A stretch of DNA of 64,000 bases, from NCBI RefSeq assembly GCF_947623445.1, contig NC_135240.1:10168001-10232000 (forward strand), written 5' to 3'. Origin of the DNA: Clavelina lepadiformis (Eukaryota; Chordata; Ascidiacea; Aplousobranchia; Clavelinidae). The position numbers and the translations under genes were made by a program. Position 1 is the first letter of the stretch. Every line of letters starts with the position of its first letter. This document shows, in pieces, positions 21,411-33,006 of this stretch. The notes under the pieces were generated by a model. That model was not told the origin of the DNA, did not search any database, and saw only the letters and a program-made list of their open reading frames with translations.

Positions 21411-24400
21411 ATGACATTTATGTCTCAGAAAAAAATCAAGTTGGAAGAAGAAAGTTCTCAAGATGGTGCTTCTAAACAGTCCTTAACACCAGAGTGTGAT
21501 TGTGAAAATCATCAAGGTGAAAACTTTGACAACACCATCACAGATGAAATTAACAAGAATTCTTATACAAATTCTAAGTTTGTTGAATCACTTGGTGATA
21601 TTACAAAGTTCAGTTATTCTGGAATGTGTGCATCTGCTTTAAACTTGTTATTTGATGCACCAGAAGACAGGCAAGTTGTAAAATTTGTCAAGTGTATTGT
21701 TGACTATATCAATTCAAGCGCCCATGCAGTGAATTTTCGTTAAACTGAATTTTTGTGGTATTCTGAAGATAGAGAGATATATATATATCTTCTATCAGGA
21801 TTCTTTAAATTTCAATACCCTTTGGGTGCCACATTTTATCCATATTATTTATATAGATTTGTTACATATTTATATAGATATACAAATGCTTTTAAGTAAA
21901 GTATAATGATGCAGAGTTTTTTTTCCAGAAAGGCAGAGGTGTATACTCAAATATAAAAATAAATTTATTTGTCATTTTTGTTGATTCAATTTTTGCAACT
22001 TTGCAACATTATCATGGACTTAACCAGCTACCAATTTAGGAAATTTGTCTTTGCAAAGTTACTGCACTTTGAAAAATGCTTGTCTTACACTTCACAGTTC
22101 AGCAGTGGTATTACTGTAGTGAGATTTGAAGTTGGTCATTGTTACTAAATCACTGGTTGCTTGACCAAACTGGGAAATGTAGACCACGCTTAACATGCAT
22201 TGTGTAAAATGGCCATTTTTATGGTTTTCCAAGTTCTTTTTATTAAGACACTTTTAACAGTCATTGTATTTTATGCAAAATAGTTACCTGTAAATGGCAA
22301 CTAGTGAGTGACATAACAAGCAACTTGAAGATAGATAAGGAAGATTAGGCCAGAGAGCAGATGAAATTGTCTATTATGTCCGACCCAATTTGTTTTATGG
22401 AAAATCAAAATTATTTATTATTAATTAGTTGATGTTTAATTGCAGAAATAGTTCCTATTGTCAAATTTCGCTGCATTGGCCCTTCCATAGTTTAATTTTT
22501 AATTCATATCAAAGCAGTATGAGAACCACATGGAAATATTACCAATAAATTTAAGCAAGCCTTAAGTGTTTTTACAATAAAAATCCCTTTATATATTATA
22601 TATTTGATAAACACATGCATATCTGTTGAAAGTATTTACGGCGTCATTATAAATTGGTGTCACCATTGCAGCCAGTAAAGCACCATGTTGACAGTGGCAT
22701 ATCACGGAATCCATGCCAAGTTATTTTCTTTTTTACTGTAGAGAATACAGGCATACGTTTGTTACATCATTTGTGGCGCATCTCTGCTTACCCAGCAATG
22801 TTGCCAACACTATGATAGCACTTTCGGATGGCCATGGATTACCAGGAACTGACCTTTTCGTTGAAAATTTACTTCAGGATGAAAAAGTTAAGGTTCGGTA
22901 TATATCTTAAAATGTTATAAACGTTACATAATAATAATATATGTGTTTCTCCACTATTTATGAAATGTGTTGAAGTGGAAGGTTATTCAAGTTAATCGAA
23001 CACTGAATGTGTGAATGACAAACTTATCTACACTTAGGCGCTAGAGTTTGTGAACCACCAAACTTTTACGTTCATTTGTACAAGAGTTCCATACATCATT
23101 AAAGATGAGCAGCTTTCATAAAATTGAAAATTTTACAATGTGCAATTTTTGCACTTGTTGAACATACACAACTTATATCAGCAAGAAAATGCAAAGTATT
23201 TGCAAATCAGGTTTATGAACTACCATCTAGCTTATATTTGTTGTCTAATTGCTAAGCATCACGTACTATTTAGAGTTTTATTTGTATTATTGCAGGAAAA
23301 TATACATATTCTTCTAAATGATATGGTTATGTGGGCCGTCACTTCTTCTGGAGGTCGTTATGATGCTAGAACTCGATTTGTAATTCGGCATGTGGCATGG
23401 CAATTGCATGTTAAATATGAAGATTTTGAAAATATTGAAGAGCTCATCATAGAGATGCTGAAAAAGTGCACTGAGAAAGAAAAATCGTAAGTTGTTATAT
23501 TATAGGGCAGTGTTTACTGTATGGTGTCTAATGAACAACTATCTGCTTTCATGGTTATAAACAGGAAATTAATATGTGCAGAGAGCAAGAGGCAACTCGA
23601 AAAAAGAATGCAAGAAATCGTAAATGGAAACGTTACGCTCTAATAGGCTTAGCAACAGCTGGAGGTGGGGCACTGGTCGGACTGACAGGGGGATTGGCTG
23701 CACCTCTTGTTGCTGCTGGTGCAGGTGATGTTGATTAGAATTAACGGAAAATAAAAGCACAACTATCTGTGTAATATTTGCATTAAATGTGTAATTAAAT
23801 TACTTTCCTTGTTAATAGCATTTTTTCACAAGTCATTTATGCTGACAGTTTCCCTTTATAAATTTAATTATGAACATTAGAAGTGGACTAAGGTTTGTGT
23901 ACTTATGCAGGGGCTATACTTGGAGGTGCTTCAGCGGCAGCACTTGGGTCAGTGGCTGGCATTGCAGTTATAACATCGTTATTTGGAGCAGCCGGCGCAG
24001 GCCTAACAGGTTACAAGATGAAGCGTAGGTTTGGTGGAATAGACGAATTTGAATTTCGGCCACTTACAGCTGCCACACAGCCAGCGATCACAATTGCTGT
24101 TTCCGGATGGCTATCAGAGGACAGGCAAAGTGACTAAGATAAAATGGTTTGGTGACACTTAATCACGCGACACTTAATCACGCGACGCTTAATCACCGAC
24201 ACATAATCACTAGGACATTTAATCACGCGACTCTTAATCACGCGACACATAATCACTAGGACATTTAATCACGCGACACCTAATCACTAGGACATTTAAT
24301 CACACATTTACAGTATCGGCTATCGTACACACTAGGTAACAATGTCATGCATGGGAAATGTAAGCAACTGCACGAAGATAACTAAAATCTCACTTGACAG

Positions 24401-27400
24401 ATAACGGTCAACTGTGTCAACATGATGACTGTCATCGTGTTGGTGATATTTCTGGCTAAATATCAGAGAGTTTCTATAGCTGGTGAAAGTCAACTTTAAA
24501 CCAATGTTTTCTGAATTTGACGGTTTAATTTAAATTATCATTAGAATTGTCGCGATACCCATCTATGCGTATATGTGGTGTACTTCGCTTTTGCAAAACT
24601 TTGTTTTAAGAAAGGTAATAGGTAAAAAGTTTTTTCTTCACGTCAGAACCGTTTTGATGGTACTTTGATCAAGAGCTTCGGTGACAATAGAATAATGTTA
24701 CATATTACATAGGTTTGACTTTGAATTGTCTGAATTTGACTTTATGAAGCTGGTGTTGATTTAAAGAAACATTATAGAGAGAGCTGGCGCAACGGAGTCA
24801 AAGACAATTGTCGGGGAGTTCTAAAAGAAAGACTAATAGCCTTTGGCTTTAGGCCAACCTTAAAAGCAATCCACATCGTCATCCCCACAGAGAGATGCAC
24901 ATGAGCTTGAATTACTGAATTTTCCTCACGCTTTTCCGACATCCAAGTGATTATGTGTCGCGTGATTAAATGTCGCGTGAATAAGTATCCAAGTCGCGTG
25001 ATTAAATGTCCTAGTGATTATGTGTCGCGTGATTAAATGTCCTAGTGATTATGTGTCGGTGATTAAGCGTCGCGTGATTAAGTGTCGGTACACCGATAAA
25101 ATACCATACTGCGATTTCTTGATATCAGACGTGTGGTGACAATGTCTATCACTCTAACCAGGTGGATTTGTATATCCATGGAAGCATATGTTGCAAGGTC
25201 GTGAGCAGTACACTTTGGTATGGGAATCAAAACATCTTCTTAGACTGGGAAGTGCATTCCAGTATATCATTGACAGCTTGATGAGTGTCGCTGCTACTGA
25301 AGCCTTGAAGTATACTGTTTTAGCAGGCATGTAAATGCATTGAACGTTTCTATTGCGTTTTTAAATTATGCATGAATGGTGCTTGCTCTTAGTTTTAAAA
25401 TTGATGATAAATTAAGTAATGTCTCAAACTAAGCGTTAAATTAAAAAAAATGAAATGTCAACATAATCAACCCTCTGCATTTTTAAACAATTTGTGTTTG
25501 ACATCTATACCAATGCCATAACATTTTTAAAGGATTAATCACCGCAGTAGCCTGGCCAGCGTCACTCATTTCTGCAGCTGGTGTGATTGATAATCCGTGG
25601 AGTGTGTGTCTGCAAAGATCTTCCCAAGTAATAGCGCTGTTTACTTAACGAAAAGTGCCATTTTAACATCAGAGCTTGTGCATTTTTTCCTAAAACTACT
25701 TCTTGGCATGTGTCGTTTTCTTGGTAAATTTGGATTTCTAGGTGGGCAAACAGCTTGCCGAGGTTCTGCTTGCAAGGGAACATGGCCATCGTCCTGTCAC
25801 ACTTATTGGATTTAGCTTGGGAGCCAGGGTGATTTATCACTGCTTAGAGGAAATGTCTAAACGAAAAAGTGAGTTCTGTATGAAATTACTTTGGCCTCTA
25901 TAGAATTAATATGTAAATCACTTATTTATAATCATAAATGAGTCAACAGACACCTTAACATCAACATTATGTTTTATTTTTCAAGATCATACTGGCATTA
26001 TTGAAAATGTTTATCTGCTTGGTGCACCTGTTAGTGGAAAAGCAGAAGACTGGAAGATATTTTCATCTGTGGTTGCAAGTCACATTACAAATGTTTATTG
26101 CTGGTAATTTTTCACATACGGATGCTCTCGATGGTAGTAGGATGCAGAGACAAACCAGCAGAAGCAGTAGAACTTTAATGTGAAATGCGCTGACTTACTG
26201 TTGTAAAGTCTTACTGCCCTGATGAAGCTAAGATGTATTGGTCAGCAATGGTTGTACATTAAAATATTTCACCAGAATGGGAATACTTTAGTGTTGATAC
26301 TATAATATGATTGGTAGAAAACACAGAATTTTTAATAACTTTTACATCAATCTAACGTGCACAGACGGATTTGCATTTTTGTGGATCTGGTAGTTGATTG
26401 CTATATATATATATTATAATTAGGGCAATTTTTTTATCATAAAAGTTTTATTTTGTCACAAACTTGGAATAATAATGCTGAAATATCAAAGTAAAAATAT
26501 AATAGTGTACGTAGTATCAGATTTAATATTTTTAAGGCCAAATTTAGCAAACGTTAAGTCATATTTTGAAAATTGTGGGTTAATAAAAATCGCTCTAACT
26601 ATTAAGTATGTTGTGGCTTCCAGATTTTACACTTTTTTTACAGGACAGACTGGCTTTTGCGATTCTTGTATCGAACAAGCGCGAGGCAAGTACAGGTAGC
26701 AGGCCTGCAACCGATTATGTGGGAAAATCGACGAATGATCAACATTGATCTAAGCTCGATCATCGATGGACATATGGATTATGCCAAAAACATGGATACT
26801 ATACTGGCAGCAATAGGGGTTAGGTATGAGGATGATTTGCTACAAGTTGTGATTTTGAGGCATTTTACGTGTTTCCGTTTCACTGAGCTGTAGTAAAGAA
26901 GAAAGATTGAAATTTAAGGTCCTTTTTAATGTTAACTGGTGTGAAACAGCACATATAACGGTTTGGTGACACTTAATCACGCGACACTTAATCACGCGAC
27001 GGTTAATCACCGACACATAATCACTAGGACATTTAATCACGCGACTCTTAATCACGGGACACATAATCACTAGGACATTTAATCACGCGACACCTAATCA
27101 CTAGGACATTTAATCACACATTTACAGTATCAGCTACCGTACACACTAGGTAACAATGTCATGCATGGGAAATGTAAGCAACTGCACGAAGATAAACTAA
27201 AATCTCGCTTGACAGATAACGGTCAACTGTGTCAACGCGATTACTGTCATCGTGTTGGTGATATTTCTGGCTAAATAACAAAAAGTTTCTAGCTGGTGGA
27301 AGTCAACTTTAAACCAATGTTTTCTGAATTTGACGGTTTAATTTAAATTATCATTAGAATTGTCGCGATACCCATCTATGCGTATATGTGGTGTACTTCG

Positions 27401-28645
27401 CTTTTGCAAAACTTTGTTTTCAGAAAGGTAATAGGTAAAAAGTTTTTCGTCAGAACCGTTTTGATGGTACTTTGATCAAGAGCTTCGGTGAAAATAGAAT
27501 AACGTTACATATTACATAGGTTATACGTAGCAATGCAAAATGACATGTTATTTCCTGATTGGCTAATGTGTTTCTAGAAAAACTAAGGTTTGGTTGAAAT
27601 CTCCTCTTCTTGTCTCTACACATAATATCAGTTTTACCTTCTGGACTGTTCATTACTGAATTGGAGTTATAGTTTTGTTTAAATGTGAAAAGATGATAAA
27701 AATGTTTCTAATGTGATACAACTTATTTCGGACAATATAACAATTAGACTTAATGAAGCTGGTGTTGATTTAAATAAAAATTATAGAGAAAGCCGGCGCA
27801 ACGGAGTCAAAGACAATTGTCGGGTAGTTCTAAAAGAAAGACTAATAGCCTTTGGCTTTAGACCAACCTTAAAAGCAATCCACATCGTCATCCCCACAGA
27901 GAGATGCACATGAGCTTGAATTACTGAATTTTCCTCACGCTTTTCCGACATCCAAGTGATTATGTGTCGCGTGATTAAATGTCCTAGTGATTATGTGTCG
28001 CGTGATTAAATGTCCTAGTGATTATGTGTCGCGTGATTAAATGTCTTAGTGATTATGTGTCGGTGATTAAGCGTCGCGTGATTAAGTGTCGGTACACCCA
28101 TATAACATGGTGTAATATTAAACCACAGCTTTGCCAGACTCTAGTTGCGGTAGAGGAGGGTGCACATTTGCAATAAACAAATTTGATTTGTTTATTGGGC
28201 TGATGCCTGTAGTATCTAATGTAATAAACTTTGTCGTTTACTATCGACGGTATGTATATACAGGACAAAAGGATTGCCGCAGAAAAAAGAATTATTAAAA
28301 GAGAAAAGGTCATCCAGTTTACCCACCATACTCAAGTTGTCCAAGGATTCAGCGCTAACAACTTCCAGCTCATGTGACCAACTTCACGAGGATTTGCCTT
28401 CTGAGCTAGTCGATTACAATTTATCTGCTGCTGCACAAGCAAAGGAGATGCCTGAAAGAAACTCAACTGAACAGCCTGCATTGAGTGACAATGTCTCAAA
28501 CTTTAGCAGACAAGAAAATAAAATTATTTTTAATTATAATTCCAGTTTGAACTTATCTGAATTCAACTATTTGTATCTACAGCCCAATCAATCTAAAATG
28601 TTAATTTGCTCAAGAGTTACATTTTGCACTATGCCTGCTAAATAG
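21411..28645 (+). CDS. TMCO4: TMCO4, transmembrane and coiled-coil domain protein 4 (DUF726 family), 676 aa
   Basis: Eleven exons: 21411-21670, 22742-22892, 23296-23486, 23582-23724, 23911-24129, 25162-25326, 25533-25627, 25742-25868, 25986-26103, 26644-26823 and 28264-28645. They sum to 2031 nt in frame. Residues about 220-290 are the glycine-rich membrane segments (LIGLATAGGGALVGLTGGLA, SLFGAAGAGLTGYKMKRRFG). An alpha/beta-hydrolase-like domain follows, with nucleophile elbow GFSLG (Ser about 433), LLGAPVSG, and a candidate His in DGHMDYAKNMD (about 533). The C-terminal tail (last exon) is low in conserved sequence, as in vertebrates. Vertebrate TMCO4 is about 630 aa; the substrate is unknown. 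A second ATG at 21420 could be the start. Introns 1 and 6 appear to use GC donors. Introns 5 and 10 each contain a fold-back transposon. Confidence 0.94.
24146..25094. mobile_element. Fold-back/MITE element copy 1, in TMCO4 intron 5
   Basis: It is bounded by the exact 8-bp direct duplication GATAAAAT (24138-24145 and 25095-25102). The left end is GGTTTGGTGACACTTAATC and the right end, reverse-complemented, is GGTGTACCGACACTTAATC. Each end carries about 150 bp of short tandem units such as GTCGCGTGATTAAATG and GTCCTAGTGATTATGT, arranged as inverted repeats across the element. The interior has the shared NGVKDN module but no intact gene. Eight-base duplications with GG termini suit Merlin-like or hAT-like non-autonomous elements; I cannot separate these. 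Confidence 0.9.
26960..28098. mobile_element. Fold-back/MITE element copy 2, in TMCO4 intron 10
   Basis: The exact duplication CATATAAC flanks it (26952-26959 and 28099-28106). The ends and repeat arrays match copy 1, in the same orientation. It is about 190 bp longer, mainly because of an internal stretch (about 27520-27740) that copy 1 lacks. It contains a 66-aa frame (27713-27913) with the shared module RESRRNGVKDNCR. No transposase is intact. Confidence 0.9.
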
Positions 28646-29159
28646 CACAAATTTTATATTTTATTATTTCTTTCTGCCGATTGTCATTGTTGTGATTTAA
28701 TTGCAAGCACTTTTTATGCGGTTTGTTGAAGGTTTTGGTGTTTTAATTTATGTTCATCCTTACTAGATTACTAACTTCGCAAAATGTGAGCACTACAGAC
28801 TGGGAAGTCTGGCATCTTTTTAGCAAGATTTGTTTTAACTTGTCGATAAAGCTATGGTTTTAAATAGCGCATCATACATCTCCCGTGGAGCACAAAATGA
28901 TTTATGCAAAAGAAAAAACCAGCAATTTATAGTTTGAAAATTATCGTTGAATGCTGGTGTATTTTTCATGCATCTTCTCACTTTTCATGTGGAAATGCCT
29001 AACATCAACAAAGAGGCAAACTTATTCCTTTGTGAGTGCATACTTTTCAGTCTTTTTTATTAATGTTGTTTTTATCTTGTGTAAGTTTTGTGAAGTTCCT
29101 ATGGTGTCTGATAAAGTGCAATGACTTGAATCTGTCGGTGTTTATTACAATGAGCAATC

Positions 29160-29165
29160 AATAAA
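29160..29165 (+). terminator. Possible TMCO4 polyadenylation signal
   Basis: An AATAAA lies about 515 bases after the TMCO4 stop in CAATCAATAAAATGC. It is the first clear canonical signal I noticed downstream; weaker variants closer in are possible. Confidence 0.4.
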
Positions 29166-29695
29166 ATGCTTGGTCAGTCTAAGTAATTAGAGGCGCTTAC
29201 ATACTCAATTTATATTGTTACCTTCGACATAGATTTATAGCCATGATAAACGTAAGAATTGTGAAAAGGAATATACTTAGCAGTTCACTTCAATTGACAC
29301 CAACTTCAGATATAGTGTGTGGTGAAACTACCAGCCCAAATGGTACAGCACAATGGAAAATGGAATGTTTAAGTGATAACAAGAAAAGCAAACAAATCAG
29401 ATTTTTTCATGGCTAACAAAGAGTATCACTTCATTGTAGAATTCTTGCATTTTATAGTGTACATGCTGCTTGATAAATGCCTATGAAATAGTACAAAAAT
29501 ATCTCACAGCATGTAGGCTAAAGCACTACTTTAACTTCTACATAGACTAATTCTGACAAACAAATTCCTAAAAAAAAATAAAAAACTAAATTCCCTATTG
29601 CAAGTAGCCTACACGTTTTTAGCAGAACAAGTCCACATCAACAAAAGTCGAAAAAACGATTATTAAACGAAATCATTATATCTTAAGTTCCAAAG

Positions 29696-29813
29696 GTAGC
29701 TGAAAATGTATGTGGAAATTGCCTCTTTGCATGTACCAACCACATAAAAATTTAGTAGCTGAAAATGTATGTGGACATTGCCTCTTTGCATGTACCAACC
29801 ACATAAACATTTA
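29696..29813 (+). repeat. Two-copy 59-bp tandem duplication
   Basis: The unit beginning GTAGCTGAAAATGTATGTGG runs 29696-29754 and again 29755-29813, with very few differences. The duplication spans an open frame (29710-29958) of unknown value. Confidence 0.85.
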
Positions 29814-30354
29814 CAAACGAAGATTCCCAAAGAATTACTTTGGCGCTGTTGACAATATCTTTTTTGCTCATTCTCCAGCTGTAGTTTGGGTGGTGGACTG
29901 CTTGGGCGGCTCTAACATTGTCGGTCGTGTTATAGAGACGTCAACCGCCGTTGTTTAAAAATCTCATCTGTTCGTAAAGAAGTCTTTAATTCTTTATTTA
30001 AGTACTACACAGCAGCTCATACTGACAACTACATTAGAAAGTTATGATTCTTTCTACAATCTACAACATAATAGGTATGGCTTTCAAAACACTAGAAAGC
30101 TAAGGCACAATTTATTTAACAACGTTATTTTAACTTAGTGTAATACTTAAAATAAGCCCTTTTGATGCAATTCTTGGTTTCTTCAACGAATTGGTATATT
30201 CAGTCACTGTTTAAAGAGCTTAGAAACTAAAGCAATTGAAGCTAACTTTGTCAATATCACTGTCTGTAAACGTTTCAGTTACGAATCTTTACATTTTCAT
30301 GTTGGCAACCGGTTAACTACTGATTTGTCAAAACTAGAATATGCCTATATTATA

Positions 30355-30600
30355 CAGTAGGGGAGACCGGGGTTAGCTGGAAAAATTTAAACCACCAAAA
30401 TTCAGAATGATCTTCGAAGCCTTTATCTAGTCTGGCATAATGACTCCCCTTATCTACAACTTATTACAAAAGACTGACCAGAAATTGTTACGGGTTTACA
30501 CACAAACTTTAATTTTTCAGACATCAGTCACGTGTTTCAACTAACCCCGAAGCCGGGGCTTGTTGGAAAACCACACGGGGTTAGTTGGAACATACATCGA
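30355..30600. repeat. Repetitive GGGGTTAG(T/C)TGG sequence, possible MITE
   Basis: The motif GGGGTTAGCTGG (about 30370), its inverse CAACTAACCCC (about 30538) and a third copy GGGGTTAGTTGG (about 30580) lie within 250 bp. Arrangement and motif resemble a dispersed non-autonomous repeat. I could not define matching ends or a target duplication. Confidence 0.4.
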
Positions 30601-31429
30601 TTTGTTATATACAGTATTCAAAAGTGTCTGTTCTTTGAATGTCAATCAATCTATTGTGGATTGTAGCCCAAAAATTCAACAGGGAAGACAAATTTCTGCT
30701 GACAGCGTTTTGTTCCTCTTCTGTTCAAAAGAACAGGCAATTTGAACACAATGTCTTTTAAATTTTGAGTGAATTCCAATTCGTCAGTGTATAAGAGAGG
30801 AGATTGTAAGCTGCTTCGCCATAGTGTAATGTAGTATAGTATTGCTATACTGGAACCTGAATCTTTAACGCTTCTTCTCAAGTGTGTATAATAGATAACC
30901 AAACCAAAGAAAGCCAGTAGGAAAATTTTGTTACGTGTTTGCATTTTTTGAATACAAATAACCCACTCATGTTGGAAATTCCAATATAATCTACACTTGT
31001 ACAAATCACACATTTTTTCCTTAAGCTTGTAAGTTTGAAACCCTAAATATAACTAACTTCAAAAACATCGCTTTACGCCATAAAAAAAGCATTAAGGACT
31101 CTCTGAATACACATAACAACTTCTAGAATTGTACAGATTGTAGAGAAATACGCAAATAGAATCTCCGCTAATAGTACAAGTTATTTGCGCTGTCCGCAGT
31201 CACTTTCCTGAACACCCTGAGAACGCATTTAGACAACGTATGTTTTCTACTATGTAGCCTACCTTTCATTATTACTTTTAATGTTACTACTGTATTTGCT
31301 CTATCTTGAATCTGTCCAATTATCTTCATCCTTCATTTCTCTGTCCATAAACTTTCCTGCGGCAAATTACAAACTCGACCCAATTTTAGGCAATGAGTGC
31401 TCATCAAGTAATCTCTCTTTTGTGTATTC

Positions 31430-33006
31430 CTTTCAAGATCCTGGAGAAACTGATCTACGCCCGTGTCGAACCTATTATAGACCCACTGCTCCCTCAAGAG
31501 AAGCTGGATTTCGACACGGAAGATGAACCGTGGACCAAGTTACTCTCTTGACTCAAGAAATCGAGGACAGCTTCTCGGCTAAGAAAAAAAGCAGGTGCTG
31601 TGTTTGTCGATCTCACAGCTGCCTATAATACCGTCTGGCACCGCGGCCTCACCTGCAAGCTTTTGCGCCTACTGCCGGACAGGCACATGGTTTCCCTAAT
31701 CATGGAACTTGTCCGAAATCGCAGTTTCACCCTCATCACAGGTGATGGCACAAAAAGCAGATTGCGACGCCTGCGAAATGGTGTCCCACAGGGATCAGTC
31801 CTGGCTGAGGCTGGCTCCCCTCCTTTTCAACATCTACACGCACGACCTGCCAGAAACAATTGCCAAAAAGTTTGCTTACGCCGATGATTTGGCAATTATG
31901 CATAGAGCAGAAAACTGGCAGGAGTTGGAGGGGTCCCTAACCCAGGACATGACAACCATATCCACTTATCTCCAGAAATGGAAGCTGAAGCTCAGTGTAA
32001 CGAAAACGGTGACGGCTGCCTTCCACCTCCACAACAAGGAGGCACAACGTGAGATCAACATCACTGTTGATGGACGTCCTCTCCCTTTCACTGCCGAACC
32101 AACATACCTCGGCATAAAACTGGATAGGACACTCACGTTTCGTCGACACCTGGAGTCACTTCGCAAACAACTAACAACACGCGTTGGGCTTTTGAGAAGA
32201 CTGGCAGGATCTAGCTGGGGTGCTGGATGCACAACACTTCGCACAGCTACCATGGCTTTGGTCCACTCTGCCACCGAGTACTGCACACCAGCTTGGTGTC
32301 ATAGTGCTCACACTCGTCTCATAGATAAGCCGATAAATGACGCTCTGCGCTTAGTGACTAGATGCCTGCACCCCACACCAATAGACAACCTGTTTGTCCT
32401 AGCAGGTATCCACTCATCTGAGCTTCGCCGCAAGAGAACCACACTGTCTCTAGCACGCCGAGCCCTGGAGCCTGGGCATCTTCTGCATAACCGGCTCCTG
32501 TCTCCTCCACTTAGAGGACACCGGCAGCTTAAGTCGAGGCACCCATTTGTCCCTGCTGCATTGGATTTACTGAATGAATTTAACCAGTCAACCACCAATG
32601 TGGCAAGCTGGGTGGATTACAAATGGAGCATGGAGTGGCAAGAAAACTCCTCCAGACTCCATGGCTACATTTCGAAGGCCAGCACATCACCACCGGGAAT
32701 GCATTTTCCCAGGTGTGCTTGGACCAAGCTCAATCGCCTTAGAACTGGCGTTGGCCTCTTCCGCTCAATTATGCACAAATGGGGTACGGCTCCATCTGCG
32801 GCCTGTGAGTGTGGTGCAGAAGAGCAGACTGCAGACCACGTCATAACATCTTGTCCCACCTACCGCCATCCTTGTGGAAACCGTGGTCTGACAATAATGG
32901 ATGAAAACCTGGTCAGCTGGCTAACAAACACCTGCCCTACAATATGAGGTTTTTGTTCCCTCTCTGAAACTAAAGAACCATCTACTCCACACGAAGAAGA
33001 AGAAGT
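31430..33006 (+). mobile_element. 5'-truncated non-LTR retrotransposon, reverse transcriptase to 3' end
   Basis: Coding homology starts inside the reverse transcriptase (KILEKLIYARVEP at about 31440) and runs to a stop at 32947. It is followed by a short 3' end with GAAGAAGAAGAAG. Motifs are AGFRHGR, VFVDLTAAYNTVWHRGL, NGVPQGSVLA, FAYADDLAIMH and PTYLGIKLDRTLTFRRHL. Near the C-terminus there is a Cys-His cluster (CECGAEEQTADHVITSCP). This layout is like the I/Nimb/Jockey group. Lesions: a TGA about 31524, an extra A in the A-run near 31590, and a 10-bp insertion near 31810 that looks like a local duplication of GGCTGAGGCT. It is GC-richer than its surroundings, so the insertion is probably recent. 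Confidence 0.9.
31709..32947 (+). pseudogene. LINE pol remnant, longest open frame (412 codons)
   Basis: This frame carries the catalytic FAYADD motif, the thumb region and the C-terminal Cys-His cluster. The first 30 or so codons are an out-of-frame artefact: the true upstream reading (31600-31800, containing VFVDLTAAYN) is in another frame and joins only through the 10-bp insertion. Endonuclease and gag-like regions are missing because of the 5' truncation, so this is a dead copy. Confidence 0.85.

Larger units (their letters stand above)
29166..31429 (+). other. Intergenic between TMCO4 and the LINE
   Basis: No gene recognised. It contains a 59-bp tandem duplication and a GGGGTTAG repeat sequence, listed separately. 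The open frames here are short and have no family resemblance or splice structure. Confidence 0.45.

Noticed and set aside
21671..21743. Read-through of TMCO4 exon 1 to the stop at 21743 as a short protein
   Set aside because: The family continues in exon 2 at the right phase only if splicing occurs at the GC donor at 21671.
24146..24310. Regularly spaced short repeats resembling a CRISPR array
   Set aside because: The units are the mirrored terminal arrays of a fold-back transposon with a target duplication, spacers are not unique, and the genome is an animal one.
26001..26183. 60-aa plus-strand frame over TMCO4 exon 9
   Set aside because: It is an out-of-frame shadow; the real exon (25986-26103) reads YLLGAPVSGKAEDW in another frame.
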